A DNA stretch of 64,000 nt from Achromobacter aloeverae. Its GTDB lineage: Bacteria > Pseudomonadota > Gammaproteobacteria > Burkholderiales > Burkholderiaceae_B. Positions 33,493 to 44,803 of the stretch are shown here, piece after piece. Position 1 is the stretch's first letter. Every line of letters begins with the position of its first letter. The translations under genes were made by a program, and so were the position numbers. The notes beneath the pieces are model-generated. The model was not told where the DNA came from. It saw only the letters and a program-made list of their open reading frames with translations, and made no database searches. The stretch is from assembly GCF_004121055.1 (NCBI RefSeq), contig NZ_PYAL01000004.1, positions 536,781-600,780 of the forward strand, given 5' to 3'.

Positions 33493-33972
33493 ATGGCTAT
33501 TGAAGAAGGCTTACACAAGCAAGGCTTTATCACCACCAGCGCCGACAAGTTCATCAACTGGGCAAAGACCGGTTCGATGTGGCCGATGACGTTCGGCCTG
33601 GCCTGTTGCGCGGTGGAGATGATGCACGCGGGCGCCGCCCGCTATGACCTGGACCAGTTCGGGATCATCTTCCGCCCCAGTCCCCGTCAGTCCGACTTGA
33701 TGATCGTCGCGGGCACGCTGTGCAACAAGATGGCGCCGGCGCTGCGCAAGGTCTATGACCAGATGCCGGAACCGCGCTGGGTCGTGTCGATGGGCTCCTG
33801 TGCCAACGGTGGCGGCTACTACCACTACTCGTATTCGGTCGTGCGTGGCTGCGACCGTATCGTGCCGGTCGATGTTTATGTGCCGGGTTGCCCGCCCACG
33901 GCGGAGGCGCTGGTCTACGGTCTGCTGCAGATGCAGGACAAGATCCGTCGGACCAACACCATCGCGCGCTGA
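33493..33972 (+). CDS. nuoB: NADH-quinone oxidoreductase subunit B
   Basis: A 159-residue peripheral subunit (PSST homologue) that holds the terminal N2 [4Fe-4S] cluster. The ligands are the tandem cysteines in [11 protein letters not shown], the Cys in [12 protein letters not shown] and the Cys in [11 protein letters not shown]. It passes electrons to quinone at the interface with NuoD. Length is normal, and it is followed by nuoC after about 50 bp. Confidence 0.98.
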   Translation: MAIEEGLHKQGFITTSADKFINWAKTGSMWPMTFGLACCAVEMMHAGAARYDLDQFGIIFRPSPRQSDLMIVAGTLCNKMAPALRKVYDQMPEPRWVVSMGSCANGGGYYHYSYSVVRGCDRIVPVDVYVPGCPPTAEALVYGLLQMQDKIRRTNTIAR

Positions 33973-34023
33973 GCGCGGCCTTGGCCGCGCACCTGTGTTG
34001 CGTGGCTCACCTACTCGTTGAAG

Positions 34024-34650
34024 ATGATGACCAGGCTCGAAACCCTGAAAAACAACCTGCTGGCCGCGTTTGGCGACGCAATCGTGCTGAACGAGGCCCT
34101 GGGTGAACTGACCCTCGAAGTCCCGCCGGCGCAATGGGTGTCGGTCTGCAATAAGCTGCGTACCGAATCCACGCTGCGCTTCGAAACCTGTATCGACCTT
34201 TGCGGCGTCGACTATCTGACGTGGGGCAATGGCTCGCGCCAGCAGGCCGACGAAAAGGCCGGCCGCAGCCAGGGCAACCGCTACGCGGTCGTCGTGCACC
34301 TGCTGTCGATCGAGCACAACTGGCGCCTGCGCGTGCGCACCTGGGCCGCCCAGGACGATTTCCCCATGGTGTCGTCGCTGGTCGAGTGCTGGCCGGGCGT
34401 GAACTGGTACGAGCGCGAAGCGTTCGATCTCTACGGCATCGTGTTCGAAGGCCATCCCGACCTGCGCCGCATCCTGACGGACTATGGCTTCATCGGCCAC
34501 CCCTTCCGCAAGGATTTCCCGCTGTCCGGCAACGTGGAGATGCGCTACGACCCCGAGCAGCGCCGCGTCATTTACCAACCGGTCACCATCGATCCGCGTG
34601 AAATCACGCCGCGCGTCGTGCGCGAAGATACTTACGGAGCCGGTCGCTGA
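34024..34650 (+). CDS. nuoC: NADH-quinone oxidoreductase subunit C
   Basis: A 208-residue 30-kDa-subunit homologue of the peripheral arm. The signature [20 protein letters not shown] with the following [20 protein letters not shown] is complete. NuoC is separate from NuoD here, unlike the fused form in E. coli. Two adjacent ATGs (34024, 34027) are possible starts and an upstream TTG also reads in frame; none has an ideal ribosome site, so the exact N-terminus is uncertain by a residue or two. Confidence 0.95.
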   Translation: MMTRLETLKNNLLAAFGDAIVLNEALGELTLEVPPAQWVSVCNKLRTESTLRFETCIDLCGVDYLTWGNGSRQQADEKAGRSQGNRYAVVVHLLSIEHNWRLRVRTWAAQDDFPMVSSLVECWPGVNWYEREAFDLYGIVFEGHPDLRRILTDYGFIGHPFRKDFPLSGNVEMRYDPEQRRVIYQPVTIDPREITPRVVREDTYGAGR

Positions 34651-34652
34651 TC

Positions 34653-35906
34653 ATGGCTGAAATCAAGAACTACACGCTCAACTTCGGTCCGCAGCACCCG
34701 GCCGCGCACGGTGTGCTGCGCCTGGTTCTGGAGCTGGATGGCGAAGTGATCCAGCGCGCCGACCCGCACATCGGCCTGCTGCACCGCGCGACGGAAAAGC
34801 TCGCCGAGCACAAGACCTTCATCCAGGCGCTGCCCTACATGGACCGCCTGGACTACGTGTCCATGATGTGCAACGAGCACGCCTATGTCATGGCCATCGA
34901 GAAGCTGCTGGGCGTCGAGGCGCCGCTGCGCGCCCAATACATCCGGGTGATGTTCGACGAGATCACCCGCATCCTGAACCACCTGATGTCGCTGGGTTCG
35001 CACGCACTGGACGTGGGCGCCATGGCGGTCTTCCTGTACGCCTTCCGCGAGCGCGAAGACCTGATGGACTGCTACGAAGCCGTGTCGGGCGCGCGCATGC
35101 ACGCGGCCTACTACCGTCCGGGCGGCGTGTACCGCGACCTGCCGGACACCATGCCGCAGCAGGCCGGCAGCAAGTACCGCAGCGAGAAGGAAATGCGCCA
35201 GTGGAACGAGGCGCGTTCGGGCTCGCTGCTGGATTTCATCGAGGATTTCACCAACCGCTTCCCGGCCTGCGTCGACGAGTACGAAACCCTGCTCACCGAC
35301 AACCGCATCTGGAAGCAGCGCCTGGTCGGTATCGGCGTCGTCGATCCGGACCGCGCCAAGGCGCTGGGCTTCACCGGCCCGATGCTGCGCGGCTCGGGCG
35401 TGGCCTGGGACCTGCGCAAGACCCAGCCATATGAGGTCTACGACCTGCTGGACTTCGACATCCCCGTCGGCGTCAACGGCGATTGCTACGACCGCTACCT
35501 GGTGCGCGTGAACGAGTTGCGCCAGAGCAACCGCATCATCCGCCAGTGCGTCGAGTGGCTGCGCAACAACCCGGGTCCGGTGATGATAGACAACCACAAG
35601 GTGGCGCCGCCCAAGCGCACCGCCATGAAGACCAACATGGAAGAGTTGATTCACCACTTCAAGCTCTTCACCGAAGGTTTCCATGTGCCGCCGGGCGAGG
35701 CGTATTCCGCGGTCGAGCATCCCAAGGGCGAATTCGGCATCTACCTGGTGTCCGACGGCGCCAACAAGCCGTACCGCCTCAAGATCCGCGCGCCCGGTTT
35801 CCCCCATTTGCATGCGCTGGACGAGATGTCGCGCGGCCACATGATCGCCGACGCCGTCACGATCATCGGCACGCAGGACATCGTGTTTGGCGAGATCGAC
35901 CGCTAA
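34653..35906 (+). CDS. nuoD: NADH-quinone oxidoreductase subunit D
   Basis: A 417-residue 49-kDa-subunit homologue that forms the quinone pocket with NuoB. Family blocks include [34 protein letters not shown], the [11 protein letters not shown] segment and the C-terminal [14 protein letters not shown]. The start is two bases after the nuoC stop, indicating coupled translation. Length is normal for the unfused form. Confidence 0.98.
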   Translation: MAEIKNYTLNFGPQHPAAHGVLRLVLELDGEVIQRADPHIGLLHRATEKLAEHKTFIQALPYMDRLDYVSMMCNEHAYVMAIEKLLGVEAPLRAQYIRVMFDEITRILNHLMSLGSHALDVGAMAVFLYAFREREDLMDCYEAVSGARMHAAYYRPGGVYRDLPDTMPQQAGSKYRSEKEMRQWNEARSGSLLDFIEDFTNRFPACVDEYETLLTDNRIWKQRLVGIGVVDPDRAKALGFTGPMLRGSGVAWDLRKTQPYEVYDLLDFDIPVGVNGDCYDRYLVRVNELRQSNRIIRQCVEWLRNNPGPVMIDNHKVAPPKRTAMKTNMEELIHHFKLFTEGFHVPPGEAYSAVEHPKGEFGIYLVSDGANKPYRLKIRAPGFPHLHALDEMSRGHMIADAVTIIGTQDIVFGEIDR

Positions 35907-35999
35907 GGGCGTCGCCAGGACTTAGAAGAAAGACCCGAACCGAGAGACCCGCCCACGCCGTAGTCGTACGGGCCTCCCGCTCAATCCGGATTCAAACTT

Positions 36000-36494
36000 A
36001 TGCTGCTTTCCGAACAGGCTTACCAGAAAATCGACCGGGAACTGACCAAGTTCCCGGCTGATCAGAAGCAGTCGGCCATCATGGCTTCCCTGGCGATCGC
36101 CCAGGACGAGCAGGGTTGGTTGTCGACCGAGATCATCGAGGACGTGGCCAATTATCTTGGCGTGCCGCCCATCGCCGTGCAGGAGGTCGCGACCTTCTAC
36201 AACATGTTCGACGTGAGCAAGGTCGGCAAGCACAAGATCAGCGTCTGCACCAACCTGCCTTGCGCGCTGCGCGATGGCGAAAAAGCCGGCGAATACCTCA
36301 AGCGCAAGCTGGGCGTCGACTATCGCGGCACCACCGCCGACGGCTTGTTCACCCTGGTCGAAGGCGAGTGCATGGGCGCCTGTGGCGACGCGCCGGTGCT
36401 GATCGTGAATAACAAGCACATGTGCGTGCGCATGTCCGAAGAGAAGCTGGATGCGCTGGTGAGCAGTTTGAAGGCGCAAGGAGAGTCGGCATGA
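36000..36494 (+). CDS. nuoE: NADH-quinone oxidoreductase subunit E
   Basis: A 164-residue 24-kDa-subunit homologue with a thioredoxin-like fold holding the N1a [2Fe-2S] cluster. The four ligands are Cys83, Cys88, Cys124 and Cys128 ([10 protein letters not shown] and [11 protein letters not shown]). It belongs to the NADH dehydrogenase module. Its stop overlaps the nuoF start in the form ATGA. A 93-bp spacer separates it from nuoD, the largest gap within the operon. Confidence 0.97.
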   Translation: MLLSEQAYQKIDRELTKFPADQKQSAIMASLAIAQDEQGWLSTEIIEDVANYLGVPPIAVQEVATFYNMFDVSKVGKHKISVCTNLPCALRDGEKAGEYLKRKLGVDYRGTTADGLFTLVEGECMGACGDAPVLIVNNKHMCVRMSEEKLDALVSSLKAQGESA

Positions 36495-37858
36495 ACGCGC
36501 CGGACCTGTATCGTCAATTTTCGCAGGGCCTGGATCCCAACCCCCTGCACGACCTGTCGCAGTCCATGTGCCTGCACGGCCGCCATCTCGGCCCGCAGAT
36601 CCTGGACGGGCTGGACGGCCAGAACTGGCGCCTGGAAGACTACGTCAAGCGCGGCGGCTACGAGGCCCTGCGCAAGATCCTGACCACCGGCATGAAGCCG
36701 GAGGACGTCATCGCCGAAGTCAAGGCGTCGGGCCTGCGCGGCCGTGGCGGCGCCGGCTTCCCCACCGGCCTGAAGTGGAGCTTCATGCCGCGCACGTTCC
36801 CGGGCCAGAAGTATCTCGTCTGCAATTCGGACGAGGGCGAGCCGGGTACGTTCAAGGACCGCGACATCCTGCGCTTCAACCCGCACATCGTCATCGAAGG
36901 CATGGCCATCGCCGCCTACGCGATGGGCATCTCGGTAGGCTACAACTACATCCACGGCGAAATCTTCGAGGTCTATGACCGCTTCGAGGAAGCGCTGGAA
37001 GAGGCGCGCGCCGCCGGCTTCCTGGGCGACAAGCTGCTGGGGTCGGAATTCAGCTTCCAGCTGCATGCCTTCCATGGCTACGGCGCCTATATCTGCGGCG
37101 AGGAAACCGCGCTGCTCGAATCGCTGGAAGGCAAGAAAGGCCAGCCGCGCTTCAAGCCGCCGTTCCCCGCCAGCTTCGGCCTGTACGGCAAGCCCACCAC
37201 GATCAACAACACCGAGACGTTCGCGGCGGTGCCCTGGATCATCCGCAACGGCGGCCAGCAGTACCTGGAAGTGGGCAAGCCCAATAACGGCGGCACCAAG
37301 ATCTTTTCGATCACCGGCGACGTGGAGCGTCCCGGCAACTACGAGATCCCGCTGGGCACGCCGTTTTCCAAGCTGCTGGAACTGGCCGGCGGCATGCGCG
37401 GCGGCCGCCAGTTGAAGGCCGTGATCCCCGGCGGCTCCAGCGCCCCGGTGCTGCCCGCGAACATCATGATGGAAACCACCATGGACTATGACGCCATCGC
37501 CAAGGCGGGCTCCATGCTGGGTTCGGGCGCGGTCATCGTCATGGACGATACGCGCTGCATGGTCAAGTCGCTGCTGCGCCTGTCCTATTTCTACTTCGAG
37601 GAAAGCTGCGGCCAGTGCACGCCCTGCCGCGAAGGCACGGGCTGGCTGTACCGCATGGTCCACCGCATCGAGCACGGCCACGGCCGTCCGGAAGACCTGG
37701 ACCTGCTGGACAACGTCGCCGGCAACATCATGGGCCGCACCATCTGCGCCCTGGGCGACGCGGCCGCCATGCCCGTAAGAGGCTTTCTGAAGCATTTTCG
37801 TGACGAATTCGCGCACCACATCGAGCACAAGTCGTGTGTGGTCCCGCAATATCTGTAG
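36491..37858 (+). CDS. nuoF: NADH-quinone oxidoreductase subunit F
   Basis: A 455-residue 51-kDa-subunit homologue that binds NADH, FMN and the N3 [4Fe-4S] cluster. The nucleotide-binding region is [16 protein letters not shown] with the later [15 protein letters not shown]. The cluster ligands are Cys373, Cys376 and Cys379 ([15 protein letters not shown]) plus a later Cys in TICALGDAA. It is the electron entry point of complex I. The ATG is chosen at the nuoE overlap. Confidence 0.98.
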   Translation: MNAPDLYRQFSQGLDPNPLHDLSQSMCLHGRHLGPQILDGLDGQNWRLEDYVKRGGYEALRKILTTGMKPEDVIAEVKASGLRGRGGAGFPTGLKWSFMPRTFPGQKYLVCNSDEGEPGTFKDRDILRFNPHIVIEGMAIAAYAMGISVGYNYIHGEIFEVYDRFEEALEEARAAGFLGDKLLGSEFSFQLHAFHGYGAYICGEETALLESLEGKKGQPRFKPPFPASFGLYGKPTTINNTETFAAVPWIIRNGGQQYLEVGKPNNGGTKIFSITGDVERPGNYEIPLGTPFSKLLELAGGMRGGRQLKAVIPGGSSAPVLPANIMMETTMDYDAIAKAGSMLGSGAVIVMDDTRCMVKSLLRLSYFYFEESCGQCTPCREGTGWLYRMVHRIEHGHGRPEDLDLLDNVAGNIMGRTICALGDAAAMPVRGFLKHFRDEFAHHIEHKSCVVPQYL

Positions 37859-37873
37859 GTCTCAGGAACAGCA

Positions 37874-40201
37874 ATGGTTGAACTAACCGTCGACGGCAAC
37901 AAGGTAGAAGTGCCCGAAGGCAGCATGGTGATGCATGCGGCCCAGAAAGTCGGGCAGTACGTGCCGCATTTCTGCTACCACAAGAAGCTCTCCATCGCGG
38001 CGAACTGCCGCATGTGCCTGGTCGAAGTGGAGAAGGCGCCCAAGGCCCTGCCGGCCTGCGCCACCCCCGTGACCAACGGCATGGTGGTCTTCACCAATTC
38101 GGAAAAAGCCAAGGCCGCGCAAAAGTCGGTCATGGAGTTCCTGCTGATCAACCACCCGCTGGACTGCCCGATCTGCGACCAGGGCGGCGAGTGCCAGCTG
38201 CAGGACCTGGCCGTCGGCTACGGCGGCTCGGCTTCGCGCTATCACGAAGAAAAGCGCGTGGTGTTCCACAAGGATCTCGGCCCGCTGGTGTCGGCCGAGG
38301 AAATGACCCGCTGCATCCACTGCACCCGTTGCGTGCGCTTCGGCCAGGAAATCGCCGGCGTCATGGAACTGGGCATGCTCAATCGCGGCGAGCATTCCGA
38401 AATCACCACCTTCGTCGGCCGTTCGATCGAGTCGGAACTGTCCGGCAACATGATCGATCTCTGTCCCGTCGGCGCGCTGACCTCCAAGCCGTTCCGCTAC
38501 AGCGCCCGTACCTGGGAGCTGGCGCGCCGCCGTTCGGTCAGCCCGCATGACAGCGTGGGCGCCAACCTGGTGGTGCAAGTCAAGGGCGAGCACGTCATGC
38601 GCGTGGTGCCCTTCGAGAACGAAGCCGTCAACGAGTGCTGGATCAGCGACCGCGACCGCTTCTCGTATGAAGGCCTGAACAGCGAAGACCGCCTGGGCGT
38701 GCCCATGATCCGCAACGCCGACGGCACGTGGCGCGAAGCCTCGTGGGCCGATGCGCTGCAGGCCGTGGGCCAGGGCCTGGCGCGCGTGCGCGACAGCTTC
38801 GGCGCCGGCCAGATCGGCGCGCTGGCGACCGAGTACGCCACCACCGAGGAATACGCGCTGCTGGGCCGCCTGGTGCGCGCCCTGGGTTCGGAAAACATCG
38901 ACTTCCGCCTGCGCCAGACCGACCCGGCCTTCGACGCCGCGCTGACCGGCGCGCCGTGGCTGGGCATGCCGATCGCCGACCTCGACGCGCTGGACCGCGT
39001 GCTGGTCGTCGGTTCCTTCCTGCGCAAGGACCACCCCTTGTTCGCGCAACGCCTGCGCCAGGCCGCCAAGCGCGGCACGCAGGTGCTGCTGGTCGACAGC
39101 GCCGCCGATGACCCGCTGCTGCCGGTGGCCGGCCGCCTGACGGTGGCGCCGTCGGAACTGCCGCGCGCCCTGGCCGAAGTCGCCGTCGCGCTGGCCCAGC
39201 TCAAGGGCCAGGCCGCGCCCGCCGAATTCGCCTCGGTGACGCCGGGCGAAAACGCCAAGCTGATCGCCGCCAGCCTGACCTCCGGCGCCAATGCCGGCGT
39301 GTTCCTGGGCAACCTGGCCGTCGCATCCGCGCAGGCTTCGGTGCTGGCCGCCAATGCCCAGGCCATCGCCACCCTGGCTGGCGCGCGCTTCGGTTTCCTG
39401 ACCTCCGGCGGCAACACCGTCGGCGGCTACCTGGCCGGCGCCGTGCCGGGCAAGGGCGGCAAGACCGCGGCCGCCATGCTGGCCGATCCGCTGAAGGCCT
39501 ATGTCGTGCTGCATGCCGAGCCCCTGCTGGACGCCGACAACGGCGCGCAAGCCGTGGCCGCGCTGCGCGACGCGCAATTCACCGTGGCGCTGACCTCGTA
39601 CCGCTCGGCCGCCGCCGACTGGGCCGATGTCATGCTGCCCGTGGCGCCTTTCACCGAAACCTCGGGTACCTTCGTCAATGCCCAGGGCCTGGCCCAGAGC
39701 TTCAAGGGCACCGTGGCCCCGCACGGCGAAAGCCGCCCGGGCTGGAAGGTGCTGCGCGTGCTGGGCAACGTGCTGCAGTTGCCCGGCTTCGATGACGAGA
39801 CCTCGGAATCGGTGCGTGACGCCGTGTTGTCCGGCGGCATCGAAGGCCGCTTGTCGAACCGCATCGAGGCCGCCGTCGGCGTGGGCCAGGCGCTGTCGGG
39901 CCTGGAGCGCGTCGCCGATGTGCCGATCTACCGCACCGACGCCATCGTGCGCCGCTCCGAACCGCTGCAAGCGGCGCCCGCGTCGCGCGCGCCGGCCGCG
40001 CGCATGAACGGCCGCACCCTGGCCGGCCTGGGCCTGACCGCCGGCGTCAAGGTGAAGGTCGCCACCGCCACGGGCAGCGTCGAGCTGGAAACCGTGCAGG
40101 ACGACGCCGTTGCCGATCGCGCCGTGCGCGTCGCCGCCGGCTTCGAGAAAACCGCCGCCCTCGGCGGCGCCTTTGGTCAAATTAGCGTGGAGCGTGCCTG
40201 A
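37874..40201 (+). CDS. nuoG: NADH-quinone oxidoreductase subunit G
   Basis: A 775-residue 75-kDa-subunit homologue. The N-terminal ferredoxin-like part holds a [2Fe-2S] cluster ([20 protein letters not shown]) and two [4Fe-4S] clusters, with ligands in [32 protein letters not shown] and [11 protein letters not shown]. The rest is a molybdopterin-oxidoreductase-like domain without cofactor function in complex I. It overlaps nuoH by one base (TGATG). The C-terminal third is Ala-rich and more variable, as usual. Confidence 0.97.
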   Translation: MVELTVDGNKVEVPEGSMVMHAAQKVGQYVPHFCYHKKLSIAANCRMCLVEVEKAPKALPACATPVTNGMVVFTNSEKAKAAQKSVMEFLLINHPLDCPICDQGGECQLQDLAVGYGGSASRYHEEKRVVFHKDLGPLVSAEEMTRCIHCTRCVRFGQEIAGVMELGMLNRGEHSEITTFVGRSIESELSGNMIDLCPVGALTSKPFRYSARTWELARRRSVSPHDSVGANLVVQVKGEHVMRVVPFENEAVNECWISDRDRFSYEGLNSEDRLGVPMIRNADGTWREASWADALQAVGQGLARVRDSFGAGQIGALATEYATTEEYALLGRLVRALGSENIDFRLRQTDPAFDAALTGAPWLGMPIADLDALDRVLVVGSFLRKDHPLFAQRLRQAAKRGTQVLLVDSAADDPLLPVAGRLTVAPSELPRALAEVAVALAQLKGQAAPAEFASVTPGENAKLIAASLTSGANAGVFLGNLAVASAQASVLAANAQAIATLAGARFGFLTSGGNTVGGYLAGAVPGKGGKTAAAMLADPLKAYVVLHAEPLLDADNGAQAVAALRDAQFTVALTSYRSAAADWADVMLPVAPFTETSGTFVNAQGLAQSFKGTVAPHGESRPGWKVLRVLGNVLQLPGFDDETSESVRDAVLSGGIEGRLSNRIEAAVGVGQALSGLERVADVPIYRTDAIVRRSEPLQAAPASRAPAARMNGRTLAGLGLTAGVKVKVATATGSVELETVQDDAVADRAVRVAAGFEKTAALGGAFGQISVERA

Positions 40202-41274
40202 TGGAATGGCTCAACACCCTGGAAGCGCAGGGACAGGCCTTGTTGGGCGCGACGCCCTGGCTGATCATCTGGACGCTCGTCAAGATCGTCGTCATCGCGG
40301 TGCCCATCATTCTTTGCGTGGCCTATCTCACGTTGTGGGAACGCAAGATGATCGGCTTCATGCACATCCGCCTCGGCCCCAATCGCGTGGGCTTCAAGGG
40401 CCTGGCGCAACCGTTCGCGGACGTGTTCAAGCTGCTGACCAAGGAAGTGGTGCTGCCGACCGAGGCGAACCGGGTCCTCTTCATCCTGGCCCCCGTGGTC
40501 ACGCTGATGCCGGCCCTGGCCGCCTGGGCCGTGGTGCCCTTCGGCCCGCAGGTGGTGCTGGCCAACGTCAACGCCGGCCTGCTGTACATCATGGCCATCA
40601 CCTCGGTGGGCGTGTACGGCGTGATCGTGGCCGGCTGGGCCTCGAACTCCAAGTATGCGTTCCTGGGCGCCCTGCGCGCCGCCGCGCAGATGGTGTCGTA
40701 CGAACTGGCCATCGGTTTCGTGCTGGTGACGGTGCTGCTGGTGTCCGGCAGCCTGAACATGAGCGAAATCGTGCTGGGACAGAGCAAGGGCTGGTTCGCT
40801 TCGCACGGCCTGAGCTTCCTGTCCTGGAACTGGCTGCCGCTGCTGCCGCTCTTCGTCATCTACGTGATTTCGGCGGTCGCCGAAACCAACCGCCACCCGT
40901 TCGACGTGGTGGAAGGCGAATCGGAAATCGTGGCCGGCCACATGGTCGAGTACTCGGGCATGGCCTTCGCCCTGTTCTTCCTGGGTGAATACGCCAACAT
41001 GATCCTGTTGTCGGCCCTGGCGTCCATCATGTTCCTGGGTGGCTGGATGCCGCCGATCGACGTCGCGCCGCTGACGTGGATTCCCGGCTGGATCTGGCTG
41101 GGCCTGAAGACCTTCGTCGTGGTCTCGATGTTCGTGTGGTTCCGCGCATCGTTCCCGCGTTACCGCTACGACCAGATCATGCGTCTGGGTTGGAAGATTT
41201 TCATCCCGCTGACCGGCGTGTGGCTGCTGGTGGTGGCGATCTGGATGCAGACGCCCTGGAATATTTGGCGCTGA
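40201..41274 (+). CDS. nuoH: NADH-quinone oxidoreductase subunit H
   Basis: A 357-residue membrane subunit with about eight or nine transmembrane helices. It shapes the quinone entry channel and links the two arms. Conserved blocks are [40 protein letters not shown] and the acidic loop [20 protein letters not shown]. It starts on the last base of the nuoG stop, so translation is coupled. Confidence 0.98.
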   Translation: MEWLNTLEAQGQALLGATPWLIIWTLVKIVVIAVPIILCVAYLTLWERKMIGFMHIRLGPNRVGFKGLAQPFADVFKLLTKEVVLPTEANRVLFILAPVVTLMPALAAWAVVPFGPQVVLANVNAGLLYIMAITSVGVYGVIVAGWASNSKYAFLGALRAAAQMVSYELAIGFVLVTVLLVSGSLNMSEIVLGQSKGWFASHGLSFLSWNWLPLLPLFVIYVISAVAETNRHPFDVVEGESEIVAGHMVEYSGMAFALFFLGEYANMILLSALASIMFLGGWMPPIDVAPLTWIPGWIWLGLKTFVVVSMFVWFRASFPRYRYDQIMRLGWKIFIPLTGVWLLVVAIWMQTPWNIWR

Positions 41275-41294
41275 GCATTAGGAAAAGGCTGGAT

Positions 41295-41783
41295 ATGGAA
41301 GCGATCAAGGATTTCTTCGGCAGTCTGTTGCTGACCGAATTGCTCAAGGGCCTGCGCCTGACGGGTAAGTATTTTTTCAAGCGTAAGGTGACCCTGCGTT
41401 ACCCCTACGAAAAGACGCCGGCTTCGCCGCGTTTCCGGGGCCTGCACGCGCTGCGCCGCTATCCCAATGGGGAAGAGCGCTGCATCGCCTGCAAGCTGTG
41501 CGAAGCGGTGTGTCCGGCGCTGGCCATCACCATCGAGTCGGAAGTGCGCGACGACGGCACGCGCCGCACCTCGCGCTACGACATCGACCTGACCAAGTGC
41601 ATCTTCTGCGGCTTCTGCGAAGAAAGCTGTCCGGTGGACTCCATCGTGGAAACGCACATCCACGAATATCACGGCGAAAAACGCGGCGACCTGTACTTCA
41701 CCAAGGACATGCTGCTGGCGGTGGGAGACCAGTTCGAACCCGAAATCGCCCGTCGTCGCGCCGAAGACGCGCCATACCGTTGA
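41295..41783 (+). CDS. nuoI: NADH-quinone oxidoreductase subunit I
   Basis: A 162-residue ferredoxin-type subunit (TYKY homologue). Two [4Fe-4S] clusters are bound by [16 protein letters not shown] and [16 protein letters not shown]. It conducts electrons between NuoG and NuoB. The ATG at 41295 fits the conserved N-terminus ([20 protein letters not shown]); upstream in-frame sequence is not coding in this frame. Confidence 0.98.
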   Translation: MEAIKDFFGSLLLTELLKGLRLTGKYFFKRKVTLRYPYEKTPASPRFRGLHALRRYPNGEERCIACKLCEAVCPALAITIESEVRDDGTRRTSRYDIDLTKCIFCGFCEESCPVDSIVETHIHEYHGEKRGDLYFTKDMLLAVGDQFEPEIARRRAEDAPYR

Positions 41784-41799
41784 TGCCTGGTACGACTCC

Positions 41800-42444
41800 A
41801 TGACTTTCACGACCGTTCTCTTTTATCTGCTGGCCATCGTCCTGGTGGTGGCCGCCTTCCGCGTGATCACGGCGCGCAGTCCGGTTACCGCCGTGCTGCA
41901 CCTGATCCTCGTCTTCTTCAACGCCGCCCTGTTGTGGATGCTGCTCGGCGCCGAGTTCCTGGCCCTGCTGCTGGTGCTCGTCTACGTGGGCGCGGTGATG
42001 GTGCTGTTCCTGTTCGTGGTGATGATGCTGGACATCCGCATGGGCGACCTGCGCGCCGGCCTGAAGAAGTACCTGCCGCTGGGCCTGGTCATCGGCCTGG
42101 TCCTGGTGCTGGAAATGGCCTTCGTGCTGAGCTCCACCTGGAACCAGCCGGGCGGTCCCGCCGCCGTGGCCGCGGACTACAACAACGCGCGCGCGCTGGG
42201 CACCGCCATGTACACGCAATATGTGTACGCCGTCGAAGTCGGCGCGGTGATCCTGCTGGTCGGCATGGTCTCGGCCATCGCGCTGACCCTGCGCCGCCGC
42301 CGCGACGTCAAGTACTTCAGCCCCAGCGCGGCCGTCAAGGTGCGCGCCCAGGACCGCTTCCGCATCGTGAAGATGCAGGCGCAGAGCGAGCGGGCCCAGG
42401 CCGGCAAGGCCGCCTCCGCCCCCGCCCAAGGAGAACAAGAATGA
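41800..42444 (+). CDS. nuoJ: NADH-quinone oxidoreductase subunit J
   Basis: A 214-residue membrane subunit with five transmembrane helices. It includes the functionally important third helix with its pi-bulge region ([19 protein letters not shown]). The C-terminal 30 residues form an Ala/Gln-rich cytoplasmic tail. Its stop overlaps the nuoK start by four bases (ATGA), and an AGGAG within the coding end serves nuoK. Confidence 0.96.
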   Translation: MTFTTVLFYLLAIVLVVAAFRVITARSPVTAVLHLILVFFNAALLWMLLGAEFLALLLVLVYVGAVMVLFLFVVMMLDIRMGDLRAGLKKYLPLGLVIGLVLVLEMAFVLSSTWNQPGGPAAVAADYNNARALGTAMYTQYVYAVEVGAVILLVGMVSAIALTLRRRRDVKYFSPSAAVKVRAQDRFRIVKMQAQSERAQAGKAASAPAQGEQE

Positions 42445-42749
42445 CGCTGACGCTGGCCCATTACCTGATACTGGGGGCGATCCTGTTCGCCATCGGCATC
42501 TTCGGCATCTTCCTGAACCGCCGCAACCTGATCATCCTGTTGATGTCCATCGAGCTGGTGCTGCTGGCCGTCAACATGAACTTCGTGGCGTTTTCGACGT
42601 GGAGCGGCGACACCGCCGGCCAGGTCTTCGTGTTCTTCATCCTCACGGTCGCAGCCGCGGAAGCGGCGATCGGTCTGGCGATTCTGGTGCTGCTGTTCCG
42701 CAACCTGAACACGATCAACGTTGACGAACTCGATCGCCTGAAGGGCTGA
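42441..42749 (+). CDS. nuoK: NADH-quinone oxidoreductase subunit K
   Basis: A 102-residue three-helix membrane subunit. The conserved glutamates of the proton path are in [19 protein letters not shown] and [17 protein letters not shown]. Length is standard (100-102). It overlaps nuoJ by four bases and precedes nuoL by 17 bp. Confidence 0.97.
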   Translation: MTLTLAHYLILGAILFAIGIFGIFLNRRNLIILLMSIELVLLAVNMNFVAFSTWSGDTAGQVFVFFILTVAAAEAAIGLAILVLLFRNLNTINVDELDRLKG

Positions 42750-42766
42750 CGGAGTCCGGGAAAAAA

Positions 42767-44803
42767 ATGTCTAGCTCACCCAATCTGTACCTGCTCATCG
42801 CGCTGGCGCCGCTGGCAGGCGCCATCCTGGCCGGCCTGTTCGGCACCGGCTTCCTGGGCCGTCCCATCGGACGCCGCGGCGCGCACCTGATCACCATTCT
42901 CGGTGTCCTGATCTCCACCATCGGCGCCTTCGTGGTGCTGGGCGACGTGCTCAACGGCAATCGCTACGACGGCGTGGTCTACACCTGGAGCATGATCGGC
43001 AACACCCAGCTGAACATCGGCTTCCTGATCGACCCGCTGTCGGCCATGATGATGGTCGTGGTGACGTCGGTATCGCTGATGGTGCACATCTACACCATCG
43101 GCTACATGGCCGACGATCCCGGCTACCAGCGCTTCTTCGCCTACATCTCGCTGTTCACCTTCTCCATGCTGATGCTGGTGATGTCGAACAACATGGTGCA
43201 GCTGTTCTTCGGCTGGGAGGCCGTGGGCCTGGTGTCGTATCTGCTGATCGGCTTCTGGTACACGCGCAAGACCGCCATCTTCGCCAACATGAAGGCCTTC
43301 CTGATCAACCGGGTAGGGGACTTCGGTTTCGTGCTGGGCATCGGCCTGCTGTTCCACTACGCCGGCTCCATGCAGTACGGCGACGTGTTCTCGCAAGCCG
43401 ACAAGCTGGCCGGCCTGACCTTCCCCGGCACCGACTGGATGATGATCACGGTGGCGTGCATCTGCCTGTTCATCGGCGCCATGGGCAAGTCGGCGCAAGT
43501 GCCGCTGCACGCCTGGCTGCCAGACTCGATGGAAGGCCCGACCCCGATCTCGGCGCTGATCCACGCGGCGACCATGGTGACCGCGGGTATCTTCATGGTG
43601 GCGCGTTTCTCGCCCCTGTTCGAGCACTCGGATACCGCGCTGTCCTTCATCATCGTGATCGGCGCGATCGGCGCGCTGTTCCTGGGCATCCTGGGCATCA
43701 TCCAGAACGACATCAAGCGCGTGGTCGCGTACTCGACGCTGTCGCAGCTAGGCTACATGACGGTGGCGCTGGGCGCTTCGGCCTACTCGGTGGCGATCTT
43801 CCACCTGATGACCCACGCCTTCTTCAAGGCCCTGCTGTTCCTGGGCGCCGGCTCCGTCATCATCGGCATGCACCATGACCAGGACATCCGCAACATGGGC
43901 GGCCTGCGCAAGTACATGCCCATTACGTGGATCACCTTCCTGATCGGCACGCTGGCCCTGGTCGGCACGCCGTTCTTCTCGGGCTTCTACTCGAAGGAAC
44001 ACATCATCGAGGCCGCCGGCGCCGCCGATGTCTGGGGCGCGAGCTTTGCTCACTACGCCACGCTGATCGGCGTGTTCGTCACCTCGCTGTATTCCTTCCG
44101 GGTCTATTTCCTGGTCTTCCACGGCAAGCCGCGCTTCGACACGCACGCGCATGACGCACATGGCCATGGCCATGACGACCACGCGCACGGCCATGACGAC
44201 CACGGCCACGGGCACCACGGCGGCCCACCGCACGAGTCGCCCTGGGTGGTCACGCTGCCCCTGATCCTGCTGGCCATCCCGTCCGTCATTATCGGCGCGC
44301 TGGTGGTCGATCCGATGCTGTTCGGCAAGTACTTCAACGGCGCCATCACCGTGCTGCCGCAACACCCGGCCATGCATGAGCTGGCCGAGGAATGGCACGG
44401 CTGGGTCGACTTCGGCGTGCACGCCTTCACCACGCTGCCGTTCTGGCTGGTGGTGGCCGGCGCGGTCCTGGCCTGGTACTGCTACCTGATCAACCCGAAG
44501 GTTCCGGCGAAGATCTACAACGGCCTGTCCGGCATCAACCGCATCCTCGAGAACAAGTACTTCGTCGACTGGTTCAACGAGCAGGTGATCGCGCGCGGCG
44601 CGCGTTGCCTGGGCCGCGGCTTGTGGCAGGCGGGTGACCGCGGCCTCATCGACGGCGTGATCATCAACGGCAGCGCCAAGCTGGTGGGCTGGGTGGCGGG
44701 TGTCAGCCGCTACCTGCAGTCCGGCTACATCTACCACTACGCCTTCGCCATGATCATCGGCATCCTGGCCCTGGTGACCTTCTTCGTACTGATTCCCCAA
44801 TAA
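42767..44803 (+). CDS. nuoL: NADH-quinone oxidoreductase subunit L
   Basis: A 678-residue antiporter-like proton-pumping subunit with the long lateral helix at its C-terminal end. Conserved regions are [19 protein letters not shown], the [20 protein letters not shown] loop and [14 protein letters not shown]. It is longer than E. coli NuoL (613). Part of the excess is a His/Asp-rich loop around residues 458-487 encoded at 44138-44230. It overlaps nuoM by one base (TAATG). Confidence 0.97.
   Translation: MSSSPNLYLLIALAPLAGAILAGLFGTGFLGRPIGRRGAHLITILGVLISTIGAFVVLGDVLNGNRYDGVVYTWSMIGNTQLNIGFLIDPLSAMMMVVVTSVSLMVHIYTIGYMADDPGYQRFFAYISLFTFSMLMLVMSNNMVQLFFGWEAVGLVSYLLIGFWYTRKTAIFANMKAFLINRVGDFGFVLGIGLLFHYAGSMQYGDVFSQADKLAGLTFPGTDWMMITVACICLFIGAMGKSAQVPLHAWLPDSMEGPTPISALIHAATMVTAGIFMVARFSPLFEHSDTALSFIIVIGAIGALFLGILGIIQNDIKRVVAYSTLSQLGYMTVALGASAYSVAIFHLMTHAFFKALLFLGAGSVIIGMHHDQDIRNMGGLRKYMPITWITFLIGTLALVGTPFFSGFYSKEHIIEAAGAADVWGASFAHYATLIGVFVTSLYSFRVYFLVFHGKPRFDTHAHDAHGHGHDDHAHGHDDHGHGHHGGPPHESPWVVTLPLILLAIPSVIIGALVVDPMLFGKYFNGAITVLPQHPAMHELAEEWHGWVDFGVHAFTTLPFWLVVAGAVLAWYCYLINPKVPAKIYNGLSGINRILENKYFVDWFNEQVIARGARCLGRGLWQAGDRGLIDGVIINGSAKLVGWVAGVSRYLQSGYIYHYAFAMIIGILALVTFFVLIPQ

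Noticed and set aside
37883..40180. A 765-codon minus-strand frame opposite nuoG
   Set aside because: nuoG is certain from its cluster ligands; the opposite frame is an artefact of high GC.
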